From Teretinema zuelzerae (GTDB lineage: Bacteria; Spirochaetota; Spirochaetia; Treponematales; Treponemataceae), in the NCBI RefSeq assembly GCF_021021555.1, contig NZ_JAINWA010000003.1, positions 1,674,001 to 1,738,000 of the forward strand: 64,000 bases of DNA, given 5' to 3'. Under the pieces are notes generated by a model. That model worked only from the letters and a program-made list of their open reading frames with translations. It was not told where the DNA came from and did not search any database. Of the stretch, positions 44,259-53,434 are shown piece by piece. The position numbers and the translations under genes are program-made. Within the stretch, counting starts at the first letter, position 1, and each line of letters opens with the position of its first letter.

Positions 44259-45013
44259 AATTTTTCCTTTATACAACAGTAAATCAAACCAATTTCATTT
44301 CCAGATAATTCAATGCGGTCATTTAACGATGAATAACATTCTATATTCTTAAAACCAGAATTTTCCAAAAAAAACATACCTTCAGGATATGTCCAATTTC
44401 GAAATATGTGGTTTTCTTGAATAAAATTAATTACTTTAGATCCTTTTAATATTTTTATTTTTTGAGTTTCGATTAAATAACTTTTTAATAAATCCACTTT
44501 ATAATCTAATTTTACTTTATATTTGAATCCATTATCTTTGAAGATATGTTTACGATTTTTAATATATTTTATTATTCCTAAAATATTTTCCTGATGAAGA
44601 ATAAATACTCCTCCTGGATTTAATGAATTATAAATTGTATTTAATGTGTTCTTAATATTTTCATTTGATAAAATATGCCCAAATGCTCCATATGAAAATA
44701 TACAATCATATTTTTCTGCATTTAAATCGTTAGTGAATTTTAGCTTATATTCATCATTGCTTACTTTTTTTTGAGCTAATTTTAACATTTTTTCTGATAC
44801 ATCATATCCAGTTACAGAATACATATTTTTTGAGAAAAATAATGAATCTATTCCAGTCCCACATCCAAAATCCAGTATTTTATCTATTTTGATTAAAGAT
44901 TTTTTACTTAAAATAAATTGTATAAAATCAAAAATCTTCTTGGGATTTTTTTGATATACTTTTTCCATTATCAAATCATAATATTCAGCTCCAGATTCAT
45001 AACTTGTATTCAC
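44246..45013 (-). CDS. SAM-dependent methyltransferase (cassette)
   Basis: 255 residues. Class I methyltransferase fold: motif I ILDFGCGTGIDS (residues ~46-57), the acidic end of strand 2 VTGYDVSEKML, motif II region CIFSYGAFGHIL, and LNPGGVFILHQ. The substrate is unknown. The TAG stop and the last residues SNN come from attC 18 itself, because the covarying arm created a CTAG. Start after the leader and AGGATAAT. Confidence 0.9.
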   Translation of the reverse strand: MNTSYESGAEYYDLIMEKVYQKNPKKIFDFIQFILSKKSLIKIDKILDFGCGTGIDSLFFSKNMYSVTGYDVSEKMLKLAQKKVSNDEYKLKFTNDLNAEKYDCIFSYGAFGHILSNENIKNTLNTIYNSLNPGGVFILHQENILGIIKYIKNRKHIFKDNGFKYKVKLDYKVDLLKSYLIETQKIKILKGSKVINFIQENHIFRNWTYPEGMFFLENSGFKNIECYSSLNDRIELSGNEIGLIYCCIKEKLSNN

Positions 45014-45060
45014 TGATTATTATCCTTTTAATACTTTTTCCTCGCCCGCCGAAGGCGTGT

Positions 45061-45179
45061 ATCTAACATTTGCTTGACCTGCTTTGCCGTGCCCGAAAGG
45101 GCTTGGCGTAAAACTTGCAGAGCGTAGCGACAGCAAGTTTTATGACAAAGGCAATGTCAGGTCGAAGCAGTTGTTAGGC
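45061..45179 (-). repeat. attC 19
   Basis: 119 bp. Boxes ATCTAAC and GTTAGGC. Inner arms covary: GCTTGACCTG / CAGGTCGAAGC. The arm loop is a GAAA tetraloop (GCCC-GAAA-GGGC), the tip GTA. Flanking minihairpin CGCC-GAA-GGCG. Confidence 0.94.
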
Positions 45180-45187
45180 GAATGTTT

Positions 45188-45676
45188 TTATTTCAGTTGA
45201 ATATAATGTGGAATTATATCAAGATATTTATTCCCTTTTAGGTGGAAACCTTCTGGAATGATTCCAAGTTGTATAAATCCAATTTTTTTATATAGATTTA
45301 GCGCAGCCTGATTTGTTGCAACTACAGCATTAAATTGTAAGATGCGAAACTTATTATCTTTTGCTGCCTGTAACGAATGAATAACGAGTTTTTCACCAAT
45401 TCGTTCACCACGGTGTCCGTTTTTTACTGCGTATGATGCATTTGCTATATGACCACATTTGCCAATATTGTTTGGATGTAATATATACAGTCCAACAAGC
45501 TCATTATCATTAAAAGCCACAGCAGTTAATGTTTGATTCTTAAAAAAAGATAAACCGGTCTCAACTGATAGACAGTCTTCTTGGGGAAAAGCATTGCCCT
45601 CTTCTACAATACTATTCCAGATATTAATCATTTCAGGAATGTCTTTCTCGGAAAATGGGCGAATACTGAATGTCAT
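45188..45676 (-). CDS. GNAT-family N-acetyltransferase (cassette)
   Basis: 162 residues. GNAT motif A is NGHRGERIGEKLVIHSLQAAKD (acetyl-CoA pyrophosphate loop) and motif B ATNQAALNLYKKIGFIQLGIIPEGF; the N-terminus IRPFSEKDIPEMINIWN is typical. Acceptor unknown. GGAGGACAATTC precedes the ATG. The ~300 bases between its start and attC 20 hold no gene. Confidence 0.93.
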   Translation of the reverse strand: MTFSIRPFSEKDIPEMINIWNSIVEEGNAFPQEDCLSVETGLSFFKNQTLTAVAFNDNELVGLYILHPNNIGKCGHIANASYAVKNGHRGERIGEKLVIHSLQAAKDNKFRILQFNAVVATNQAALNLYKKIGFIQLGIIPEGFHLKGNKYLDIIPHYIQLK

Positions 45677-45974
45677 GAATTGTCCTCCAAAATACGTTGA
45701 AAAGGTTGATTTATACTATTTGCAACTGTGATCTATACAATATATTATTGGCTCTATATTTGCCATAAAAAAAGTGGAAAAGAGGGTTTTGTATTTTTCG
45801 TAGTAAAGTATTTACCAATAAAATCTATGTGCTTTTCTGGTAAAAAAATGCTACAAAATATTATGCGTAAATAAAGCGTTTAAAATATATATCATCGAAA
45901 GTGCTTAAAATAATCTGTTATCAATGAATTGATTTATTTGAAATTAATTAATTTAATCCGCGCCCGCAGGGTCC

Positions 45975-46093
45975 GCCTAACATTTGCTTAACCTGTATTT
46001 TCGTGCCCGCAGGGCTTGGCGTAAAACTTGCCGAGCGAAGCGACAAGCAAGTTTTATGACAAAGAAAATATCAGGTTGAAGCAGTTGTTAGGT
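45975..46093 (-). repeat. attC 20
   Basis: 119 bp. Boxes GCCTAAC and GTTAGGT. GCCC arm with GCA loop, GAA tip. Flanking minihairpin CCC-GCA-GGG. Confidence 0.95.
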
Positions 46094-46358
46094 TTTTTTC
46101 TTTTCTCGCTTGCAAGCATTTGTCCCACATATGAGATCTGATGTCTGATTCTGCCATTTCCATTAAGTGCGCATAAGCATAAATTCCATTATCAAACAAA
46201 TAGTATTCGTTGGTTTCAAAACTTACGCTATAAACATAACCATTTGCTCGTTTTCCATCTTTAAATGCTTTTACAATAAAACCATTTTCATCACGAAACA
46301 CATTAATTTCATAGCTCATTCCATCAACTTCCACATTTTTTGTTTCAATCTTTTCCAT
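46071..46358 (-). CDS. Small cassette protein with attC-encoded tail, copy 1
   Basis: 95 residues, identical to the gene at 57168-57455. A compact soluble protein (YEINVFRDENGFIVKAFKDGKRANGYVYSVSFETNEYYLF), then a helix (AHLMEMAESDIRSHMWDKCLQARKEK). The last residues LTTAST and the TGA stop are read from attC 20. Upstream in the same cassette lies a membrane protein gene, 41 bases away. Family not recognised. Confidence 0.75.
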   Translation of the reverse strand: MEKIETKNVEVDGMSYEINVFRDENGFIVKAFKDGKRANGYVYSVSFETNEYYLFDNGIYAYAHLMEMAESDIRSHMWDKCLQARKEKNLTTAST

Positions 46359-46399
46359 AATTTATCTCCTATAATATTTTTATAACTTACTTAAGTAAA

Positions 46400-46987
46400 T
46401 TATTGCTGTAACACACGTAGTATCTTAAATGAATAAGAAAACATTGTAGAAAAATCTACAAGTGAGAAAACTATTATAAATACAATAAATAAAGTGTATA
46501 ACAAATTTATGATTTTACTTTTTGATTTATTATTAAGCCTGTCAACTAGCTTCATAGTAAAACGACACCAAATAACAGAATAAACAAACATCATTATTCC
46601 AATGTGTTCTTTTTTTATTGTAGAAACTGCATACAAAATAATGATTATATTTGATATATAAACGATTAGGTTAAAAAACAAATAGACAATTTGTTCCTTT
46701 TCATCAGTAATTAGTGCAAGTGTGAAAATAGTTTCTTTATCCATTGTTAGCCAAATAACAACCGATAATAAAATAAAACAATAACCTAAAATAATCATGA
46801 TTATTGTTTGTTGTGACATACTTTGTATGAATGTCCCTACTGAAATCAGTATGCCAAATGCTGTTAATCGATTAATATTCTTGTCTATCCAGTTTTGAAT
46901 AAAAAAAGTACCAGATGGGTTTTTATCATCGCGGTTTTGTGAATTTGCTATCTTTTCAATAATAGACTTTGTAAAATTACTAAACAT
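46400..46987 (-). CDS. Membrane protein of two-gene cassette, copy 1
   Basis: 195 residues with four to five membrane helices (TAFGILISVGTFIQS, TIIMIILGYCFILLSVVIWL, IVYLFFNLIVYISNIIIILY, IGIMMFVYSVIW, LLYTLFIVFIIVFSLV). Differs from copy 2 (57497-58084) at two residues (T/I and F/Y near residue 85). First gene of a two-gene cassette; function unknown. Confidence 0.72.
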   Translation of the reverse strand: MFSNFTKSIIEKIANSQNRDDKNPSGTFFIQNWIDKNINRLTAFGILISVGTFIQSMSQQTIIMIILGYCFILLSVVIWLTMDKETIFTLALITDEKEQIVYLFFNLIVYISNIIIILYAVSTIKKEHIGIMMFVYSVIWCRFTMKLVDRLNNKSKSKIINLLYTLFIVFIIVFSLVDFSTMFSYSFKILRVLQQ

Positions 46988-47017
46988 TTTTCCCTCTTTT
47001 CTGCGCCCGCAGGGTCA

Positions 47018-47126
47018 ACCTAACATTTGCTTAACCTGCGTTTTGTTTGGCGCGGTTTTTGCCGAGCGTAGCGAAGTGCAAAAATCCGTGACAAGCAAAT
47101 AAGTCAGGTTGAAGCAGTTGTTAGAT
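47018..47126 (-). repeat. attC 21
   Basis: 109 bp. Boxes ACCTAAC and GTTAGAT. GGCGCGG type with GTA tip. Flanking minihairpin CCC-GCA-GGG. Confidence 0.95.
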
Positions 47127-47517
47127 CGCCAACTGTTAAACAATTCAGTTTATAACCAACTACATCAATGTTAGAAAACGATTTGCAGTACCATTAAAAA
47201 CCCGAAGGCTGAATCCTTATGACTTGTTATAATGTGAAGACTGAGGCAACTCTTCTGCATATCGTTTTCTAACATCTGATTCTGGAAGTTTTTTACATAA
47301 GTGGTATGAAGTCAACTTCATCAACGAAAGAAAAAGTTTTAATCACGATAACACTTTAAGTAATAAACTAGGTGCAAACTGTATAACCGTTTTTCAGAGT
47401 GTTATCATCTGTTGTACTTTTTCTTAAGTCTATTTTCAGTGACAGTTTACTTCAGTTATACACAATCTTCTTCCAAATCTATTCTTTTATCTTCTATTAA
47501 TAAGTGTAGATTGGTCG
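47127..47517 (-). other. Non-coding structured cassette, family N1, copy 2
   Basis: Almost identical to copy 1 at 27023-27413, including all inverted repeats; no gene. No boundary minihairpin at the right end (GATTGGTCG-AACTAAC). Confidence 0.78.
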
Positions 47518-47630
47518 AACTAACATTTGCTTAACCTGCGAGGCGTCATGGCGCGATTCTTGCCGAGGAGCGTAGCGACGACTAGCAAGAATCGTGACAT
47601 AGCCGAGTCAGGTTGAAGCAGTTGTTAGAT
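47518..47630 (-). repeat. attC 22
   Basis: 113 bp. Boxes AACTAAC and GTTAGAT. GAGGCG type with GTA tip. No flanking minihairpin (N1 cassette adjacent). Confidence 0.94.
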
Positions 47631-47639
47631 TTTTCTTCT

Positions 47640-48677
47640 TTAATGTTCATGTCTATGATGCATATCAGGATAATGACTATGTTCATGTGTTATTTCATCA
47701 TGCTCATGTATATGCGAATGTTTTGTATGAGTATCAAAGTTTTCACCATGTGAATGATTATGATGATCATCGTCGTGAGTATGCATGTGTATATGAACCA
47801 TTCTACTATGAAAGTGACTATGTTTATGTGATATTTTATTACTAAAAATGATTCCAATAAATAACAGTATAAATGCAATAATAGTTATGAAGCTAAATTT
47901 CTCTCTAAGAAATAAATACGCAGCAATTATTCCCCAAAATGTTGATGAGCTAAATAATATTTGACTTCTAGTTGCTCCTAAATTCTGTGCAGAAGTTACA
48001 TATAGAAAAATACTAATACCATATGAGAACACGCCGATTAATAAACCAATACCAATATATTGTATTTCAATTTTATTGCCGGATAAGAACATTCCAATCA
48101 TTAAATTTACTGTTCCACCAAATAGACCCTTTATGAAAGTAGTTGCTTGAGGTGTAGTTCCATCGATAATTGCTGTTAAATGATTATCAACACCCCAGCA
48201 AATACATGCCAATATAATAAATAAAGCAGAAATGATTCCGCTGGAATTTTCTTGCGAGCATATAACAATACTTGATAAAAGCGTAAAAATTATTCCAAGT
48301 AATGTATATCGACCAAGGCTTTCTTTAAATATTATAACTCCTAACAGAGCAGTCGCAACTAACTCCATATTGAGCCAAATTGAAACTGACATTGAGTTTG
48401 CTGATTTCAAACCAACCATTAGAAATAACGGACCTAACAAACCACCAAATAGGACGATTCCTATAAGATGTTTTTTTGTGCCTTTTGTATTTAACAATAC
48501 TAGTTTTTTTGATTTATTAATTATCATGTAAGGCAAAAAAGCGATACTTGCGCCAAGGTATAATAAACCTGCAAGTTGGAAACTATTAAGATGTGAAAGA
48601 GTTAATTTACTTAACGGTGTTGCAATTCCAAAAAGCAAGCCGGCTGCTAAACCCATTATTATTGCGATAATTTGCAT
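47640..48677 (-). CDS. EamA/DMT-family transporter with His-rich tail (cassette)
   Basis: 345 residues. About ten membrane helices in two EamA-like repeats (residues ~1-140 and ~145-280), with the usual GLAAGLLFGIATPLSKL start. Unlike typical DMT carriers, the last ~65 residues form a hydrophilic tail with more than 20 His, in HSH, HMHTHDDDHHNHSH and HEH runs. This is like the metal-binding loops of zinc or nickel/cobalt transporters. A role in metal export or tolerance is inferred. Confidence 0.83.
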   Translation of the reverse strand: MQIIAIIMGLAAGLLFGIATPLSKLTLSHLNSFQLAGLLYLGASIAFLPYMIINKSKKLVLLNTKGTKKHLIGIVLFGGLLGPLFLMVGLKSANSMSVSIWLNMELVATALLGVIIFKESLGRYTLLGIIFTLLSSIVICSQENSSGIISALFIILACICWGVDNHLTAIIDGTTPQATTFIKGLFGGTVNLMIGMFLSGNKIEIQYIGIGLLIGVFSYGISIFLYVTSAQNLGATRSQILFSSSTFWGIIAAYLFLREKFSFITIIAFILLFIGIIFSNKISHKHSHFHSRMVHIHMHTHDDDHHNHSHGENFDTHTKHSHIHEHDEITHEHSHYPDMHHRHEH

Positions 48678-48707
48678 TCGTTCGTTTTTCCTCGGCCCGA
48701 AGGGTCA

Positions 48708-48816
48708 ATCTAACATTTGCTTAACCTGCGTTTTGTTTGGCGCGGTTTTTGCCGAGCGCAGCGAAGTGCAAAAATCCGTGACAAGCAAATAAGTCAGGTT
48801 GAAGCAGTTGTTAGAT
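48708..48816 (-). repeat. attC 23
   Basis: 109 bp. Boxes ATCTAAC and GTTAGAT. GGCGCGG type with GCA tip. Flanking minihairpin CCC-GAA-GGG. Confidence 0.95.
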
Positions 48817-49206
48817 CGCCAACTGTTAAACAATTTAGTTTATAACCAACTACATCAATGTTAGAAAACGATTTGCAGTACCATTAAAAACCCGAAGGCT
48901 GAATCCTTATGACTTGTTATAATGTGAAGACTGAGGCAACTCTTCTGCATATCGTTTTCTAACATCTGTTCCTGCAAGTTTTTGCACAAGTGGTATGAAG
49001 TCAACTTCATCAACGAAAGAAAAAGTTTTAATCACGATAACACTTTCAGTAATAAACTAGGTGCAAACTGTATAACCGTCTTCCAGAGTGTTATCATCTG
49101 TTGAACTTTTTCTTAAGTCTATTTTCAGTGACAGTTTACTTCAGTTATACACAATCTTCTTCCAAATCTATTTCTTTTTCTTCTATTAATAAGTGTAGAT
49201 TGGTCG
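48817..49206 (-). other. Non-coding structured cassette, family N1, copy 3
   Basis: Same inverted-repeat layout as copy 1, with scattered substitutions, for example TGTTCCTGCAAGTTTTTG in place of TGATTCTGGAAG. No gene. Confidence 0.78.
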
Positions 49207-49315
49207 AACTAACATTGGTTTAACCTGCGTTTTGTTTGGCGCGGTTTTTGCCGAGCGCAGCGAAGTGCAAAAATCCGTGACAAGCAAATAAGTCAGGTTG
49301 AAACCGTTGTTAGTC
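49207..49315 (-). repeat. attC 24
   Basis: 109 bp. Boxes AACTAAC and GTTAGTC. Outer arms covary to ATTGGTTTAACC / GGTTGAAACCGTT. GGCGCGG type with GCA tip. No flanking minihairpin. Confidence 0.94.
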
Positions 49316-49579
49316 GCTTTCTCTTGATATAAACACACCACCAAATAAACTTGTCATTGCATAGAAAGTGATATATTGATCATTATTTATTGATAACCGC
49401 ACATAATATTTTGTCCCAGATCCTGGACCAACTGGACCAAACAATGACCAACAAACACTTAATCCTGTGATATTTTGATAGTTCTTTTTTACATATTTAA
49501 CAATTCGTTGTCGCAAGTAATAAATATATATTACATACACAGGAATAACGACAGCTATACTCATTAAAAATGATTTCAT
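49310..49579 (-). CDS. Small single-span membrane protein (cassette)
   Basis: 89 residues. One N-terminal membrane segment (FLMSIAVVIPVYVIYIYYL), then a short beta-rich domain (YYVRLSINNDQYITFYAMTSLFGGVFIS). The TAA stop is in the R'' box of attC 24. It shares the cassette with the GNAT gene just upstream (59 bases). Confidence 0.6.
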   Translation of the reverse strand: MKSFLMSIAVVIPVYVIYIYYLRQRIVKYVKKNYQNITGLSVCWSLFGPVGPGSGTKYYVRLSINNDQYITFYAMTSLFGGVFISRESD

Positions 49580-49638
49580 TGTAACTTCCTTTTATTATGA
49601 TTATCAATTAAACTCATCAATCAAAAAAGTTAAAATAC

Positions 49639-50139
49639 TCAATTATTACCGGTTATTAAATATTCTGCTTTAATTAATTTTGATACATGTTGATTGCTTA
49701 TTGTATCAACTGGATTAAATCCGTTTCGTGTATACATCTCGGTAATAGGTTTTCTGTTTCCATCATAATCTAATCGTATGTATTTTTTATTCATTTCTCG
49801 TCCATATTCTTTTACCCACTTAAGTATTCTATCAGAGTAATTCTTACCACAATACTTATTACTGATAACAAATTTGTAAAAAAAATATGTTGAATTATCA
49901 GTTACTTCTGGCCAATACAACCGATCATACTCAACTAAAATGAAACCACCAATAATTTCATTATTAATTATTCCTACATAAAAAACGGGATTCTCATATT
50001 TTTTATTCAATGCCTCAAGAGTAAATTGAGATTCATCCCATAATGGTTTATTCATTGATCGCAACCATTTTACTTTCTCAATATAGATAGAAAGTAATGT
50101 ATTTATTTCAGTAGAATCAGCTGTTTTTATCGTTAACAT
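49639..50139 (-). CDS. GNAT-family N-acetyltransferase (cassette)
   Basis: 166 residues from the ATG at 50139, chosen because AAAGGA precedes it. Motifs: VGIINNEIIGGFILVEYD, FVISNKYCGKNYSDRILKWVKEYGREMNKKYIRLDYDGNRKPITEMYTRNGFNPVD, which cover GNAT motifs A and B. The reading frame stays open upstream through attC 25 to 50442, so a longer fusion is possible. Acceptor unknown. Confidence 0.83.
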   Translation of the reverse strand: MLTIKTADSTEINTLLSIYIEKVKWLRSMNKPLWDESQFTLEALNKKYENPVFYVGIINNEIIGGFILVEYDRLYWPEVTDNSTYFFYKFVISNKYCGKNYSDRILKWVKEYGREMNKKYIRLDYDGNRKPITEMYTRNGFNPVDTISNQHVSKLIKAEYLITGNN

Positions 50140-50178
50140 AAATTCCTTTAATTTCTTTCCTCGGCGCCGTAGGCGTCC

Positions 50179-50287
50179 GACTAACATTTGCTTAACCTGC
50201 GTTTTGTTTGGCGCGGTTTTTGCCGAGCGTAGCGAAGTGCAAAAATCCGTGACAAGCAAATAAGTCAGGTTGAAGCAGTTGTTAGAA
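50179..50287 (-). repeat. attC 25
   Basis: 109 bp. Boxes GACTAAC and GTTAGAA. GGCGCGG type with GTA tip. Flanking minihairpin CGCC-GTA-GGCG. Confidence 0.95.
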
Positions 50288-50442
50288 ACTTTTTTTTCGT
50301 TATATGCAATAGAAAGGCCAGAACGCTTCCCAATTTCATATAATAGAAGATTTTTCTTTGTATAATTTTCATTAGTATATTTTTCATATAGAACATCTTC
50401 GATACTTTTATTTAATATCTTTTTCCTAAAAAGAAAAACCAA
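50288..50442 (-). pseudogene. Possible gene fragment reading into attC 25
   Basis: About 52 codons (FLFRKKILNKSIEDVLYEKYTNENYTKKNLLLYEIGKRSG, ending NEKKV) run without stop into attC 25. No ribosome site is seen and no complete homologue is in the window; probably a remnant. Confidence 0.35.
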
Positions 50443-50678
50443 TCCATCTTTTTATCATCAGTTTCTTTAAGATCTTTTTTAATCTTTTTTTTAAGCATTT
50501 TCTTTTAAGCATTTCTGAATTTACAGTGATTATTTTTAGTGGTTCCATCTACATAATTGTGTCTTTAAAAAATACAATATTTGTCTATTTATTATAGCTC
50601 ACTATTTTTTTTAAATAATAAAAATCTTGTTTAAAAGTTTTTATACAAAACTCTACTTGCTTGAATTTAATAGTAATA

Positions 50679-50924
50679 TCATAAAAATTCACGCTTAAAG
50701 AACTTTTCTTGTTTTTCCCAATTATAACATCCAAAAAAATATCCACCAATCATCCAAACTAAATAATGAATAAATACCAAGAAGATACTATTTACTTTAT
50801 TCAATAAAACAAAAGGCACAATACTAGACGTACCACAAATAGAACCCCAAAACAAAGATCCGTAAAGCATTGCATATTTCTGTTTTCCTAACAGTCTTAA
50901 CTTAACCCATTTCTCATTAATCAT
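50679..50924 (-). CDS. Small membrane protein (cassette)
   Basis: 81 residues with two helices (LFWGSICGTSSIVPFVLL, IFLVFIHYLVWMIGGYFFG) and basic ends. Family unknown. The 235 bases on its 3' side are AT-rich without a gene. Confidence 0.55.
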   Translation of the reverse strand: MINEKWVKLRLLGKQKYAMLYGSLFWGSICGTSSIVPFVLLNKVNSIFLVFIHYLVWMIGGYFFGCYNWEKQEKFFKREFL

Positions 50925-51029
50925 CGTGTGACTCCCTAAAAGAATTTATCAGTGCTTTTTAAAAGGATATTCATTCTTACGTAGTTGAGAAGAACTATAT
51001 TTCTTTTCTCCGCGGCGGCGCAGCCGTCT

Positions 51030-51156
51030 TTCTAACATTTGCTTAACCTGTAATTCCGGCCCGAAGGGATTGGCGTGAAAATTGCACTAAAGGAGCGTAG
51101 CGACGACTGCAATTTTCATGACAAAAGGAATTATCAGGTTGAAGCAGTTGTTAGAT
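51030..51156 (-). repeat. attC 26
   Basis: 127 bp. Boxes TTCTAAC and GTTAGAT. AATTCCGGCCC type with GAA arm and GTA tip inside GCACTAAAGGAGCGTAGCG. Flanking minihairpin GGC-GCA-GCC. Confidence 0.95.
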
Positions 51157-51166
51157 AATTTTTTTC

Positions 51167-51859
51167 TTACCAAACTTCAATTAATTGTTTCAAATAATCT
51201 TTATCAAAAGATACGGAAGAGAATATCTGCTCATATTTACTATCAGCAGTCAAATCTCCAGGCGGATTACCAAGAGTATCAAAAAGCAATCTATATCTTG
51301 GTAAATCATTCTCATTTATTTCAAAGTATTTTTTAATATTTTGTGGAACTGATGTGAAATCGTAAGCTTCGCTATTTATTACTGCAGAATTATATTTTTT
51401 AATTTTCAATATTTTATAGTAGTTATGATTTGATGTTGTTTCAAAATCCCAAGTATTATTTCCCAATTTAACTGCCTTTATTTTTAAACTAATTAGCAAT
51501 TTCTTATTTTCAATTTTCCAATCACCAAAAATATATTGGATATCATTTAATCCAGCATGATCTTTGTAAACCCTGAACATTCTATTTGGATAAAAAGTAA
51601 TTGAAATTCCTAATCCACTATTTTCTATATACTGATTATTATAAGTATCAACAAACCAAGAACCAATATTGTTTATTTCATCACTGGTTAATTTATATTT
51701 TTTAATAAAATAGAAACTATTATTAACACTCTTAAAATTAGTATCTACAGATTCAAATATACCTTCGTCTATAAATGATTGATATTGATTTTTTTTATTA
51801 CAACTAACAAGAAATGCACTTATCATACATACAATTAATACTACAGTTATTTTCTTCAT
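51167..51859 (-). CDS. Predicted lipoprotein (cassette), copy 1
   Basis: 230 residues with signal peptide and lipobox FLVSC (Cys about residue 20). The mature protein is rich in Tyr, Asn and Lys with beta segments (GISITFYPNRMFRVYKDH, DWKIENKKLLISLKIKAVK). Translation identical to the gene at 62882-63574. No recognised family. Confidence 0.75.
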   Translation of the reverse strand: MKKITVVLIVCMISAFLVSCNKKNQYQSFIDEGIFESVDTNFKSVNNSFYFIKKYKLTSDEINNIGSWFVDTYNNQYIENSGLGISITFYPNRMFRVYKDHAGLNDIQYIFGDWKIENKKLLISLKIKAVKLGNNTWDFETTSNHNYYKILKIKKYNSAVINSEAYDFTSVPQNIKKYFEINENDLPRYRLLFDTLGNPPGDLTADSKYEQIFSSVSFDKDYLKQLIEVW

Positions 51860-51884
51860 TTTTCCCCGCCCGCCGGAGGCGTGT

Positions 51885-51997
51885 ATCTAACATTTGCTTA
51901 ACCTGCGAGGCGTAATGGCGCGATTCTTGCCGAGGAGCGTAGCGACGACTAGCAAGAATCGTGACATAGCCGAGTCAGGTTGAAGCAGTTGTTAGAT
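51885..51997 (-). repeat. attC 27
   Basis: 113 bp. Boxes ATCTAAC and GTTAGAT. GAGGCG type with GTA tip. Flanking minihairpin CGCC-GGA-GGCG. Confidence 0.95.
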
Positions 51998-52396
51998 TTC
52001 TGTTTCTTTCTTCTTCCCGCTTGTTTTACTTTTTTTATTCTTATATTGATTTAGTTTAATATTATTGTATAAAACTCCAAATAATCCTACTAATACTAAA
52101 GCAGGTATCCCTTTTACTTTAACATAAACATTTTTATCTGAATAAAACTCAATAATTTGTTGCAACAAGTTTCTATCATATTTTGAATTCATTATTTTTA
52201 TTAATAATATTACTGAAGAAATAATACCTATAATCAAAAAAACTATTGAACCATTTAATTGTGCAGTGAATTTATTTCTTTTTATTTTTATATTCTCGTT
52301 TTCAATCTGTGTTACCGTTTTATCCTTAAAAGAATAACCACAATCACATTTCAATGAGTTAGGCGGATTAATTAATCCACATTTTGGACATTCCAT
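51992..52396 (-). CDS. Zinc-ribbon membrane protein (cassette)
   Basis: 134 residues. N-terminal zinc ribbon MECPKCGLINPPNSLKCDCG, two membrane helices (GSIVFLIIGIISSVILLIKI, GIPALVLVGLFGVLYNNI) and a Lys-rich C-terminus. The TAA stop is in the R'' box of attC 27. Function unknown. About 265 empty bases lie upstream. Confidence 0.7.
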   Translation of the reverse strand: MECPKCGLINPPNSLKCDCGYSFKDKTVTQIENENIKIKRNKFTAQLNGSIVFLIIGIISSVILLIKIMNSKYDRNLLQQIIEFYSDKNVYVKVKGIPALVLVGLFGVLYNNIKLNQYKNKKSKTSGKKKETEI

Positions 52397-52661
52397 AGTC
52401 TTTCCTTTTCATGTTGTTTAAAAATTACGATAATAATCTTATTCGTTTTTATTTGTAAAACCACCAACTATTGTGTTACATAATAAACAGTATTACTAAT
52501 CATTAATACGAATGATAGTTGATATAAAACCTCAAGCTAATAACATATTTAGTAAAAAGACCACGGATCAAAAATAATAATCATTTTTATCTCAAATTAA
52601 CAATATTACAACAATATAGACTTTTTGTATTCGTCATTTTTTTCCTCTGCCCGAAGGGTCA

Positions 52662-52774
52662 GTCTAACATTTGCTTAACCTGCGAGGCGTAATGGCGCGA
52701 TTCTTGCCGAGGAGCGTAGCGACGACAAGCAAGAATCGTGACATAGCCGAGTCAGGTTGAAGCAGTTGTTAGGT
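52662..52774 (-). repeat. attC 28
   Basis: 113 bp. Boxes GTCTAAC and GTTAGGT. GAGGCG type with GTA tip. Flanking minihairpin CCC-GAA-GGG. Confidence 0.95.
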
Positions 52775-52803
52775 GAAATTTCTTTAATAAATACTAAATC
52801 AAT

Positions 52804-53274
52804 CTATTGCATTTTACAAACTGTAAAAACTATATCATCAAAATTATTATCATCAATAATATCATTGCAATAATAACGTTTCCCGTTCTGAATATTTTCT
52901 GAATACATACATGCGCCATTATGCCAATATTGTTGAACCTCATTAATTATACACACATTGTAATATGTAATAAAACCATTTTTAATTGCTTTTACAGAGA
53001 AGGAAAATGGTAATTTCGATTTTATTTTATTTCTTTTTTTAGGTTCAACAGAAAAAGATTCTAATACTAAAGGTCTTCTTGTAATTTCTCCAAATACTTC
53101 GAGTTCTTCGTGAAAACCAACACCTTGGATATATTTTGAATTTGTTGATTCGATAGTTATATTTATTATCTCATTTTTAACAACTTGAATTCTATCAATC
53201 ATTAATAATAACTTATCATTATATTGTACTGGTTTACCTTTTGATTCTTTAAACAATTCCTCATAAATACTCAT
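52804..53274 (-). CDS. Cassette protein of unknown function
   Basis: 156 residues, soluble, beta-rich (KLLLMIDRIQVVKNEIINITIES, KLPFSFSVKAIKNGFITYYNV). Cys residues in YNVCIINE, NGACMYS and YYCND. No signal or motif recognised. Confidence 0.6.
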   Translation of the reverse strand: MSIYEELFKESKGKPVQYNDKLLLMIDRIQVVKNEIINITIESTNSKYIQGVGFHEELEVFGEITRRPLVLESFSVEPKKRNKIKSKLPFSFSVKAIKNGFITYYNVCIINEVQQYWHNGACMYSENIQNGKRYYCNDIIDDNNFDDIVFTVCKMQ

Positions 53275-53434
53275 TTTCTATATCACCTTTATTAAGCATG
53301 TAAATTAACTATTAATTATTTGTTACAATATGTTTTATTATTTAATTACGATCTGTATGTATATTTTGTTTATAAAATAATTAATAAATTTAAGAAACTA
53401 AAAATATAATATATCTTCTGCGCCGAAGGCGTCC

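Noticed and set aside
51118-51336. A 72-codon plus-strand ORF repeated at 62833-63051
   Set aside because: It is opposite the lipoprotein gene and starts in attC; its duplication follows from the duplicated cassette.
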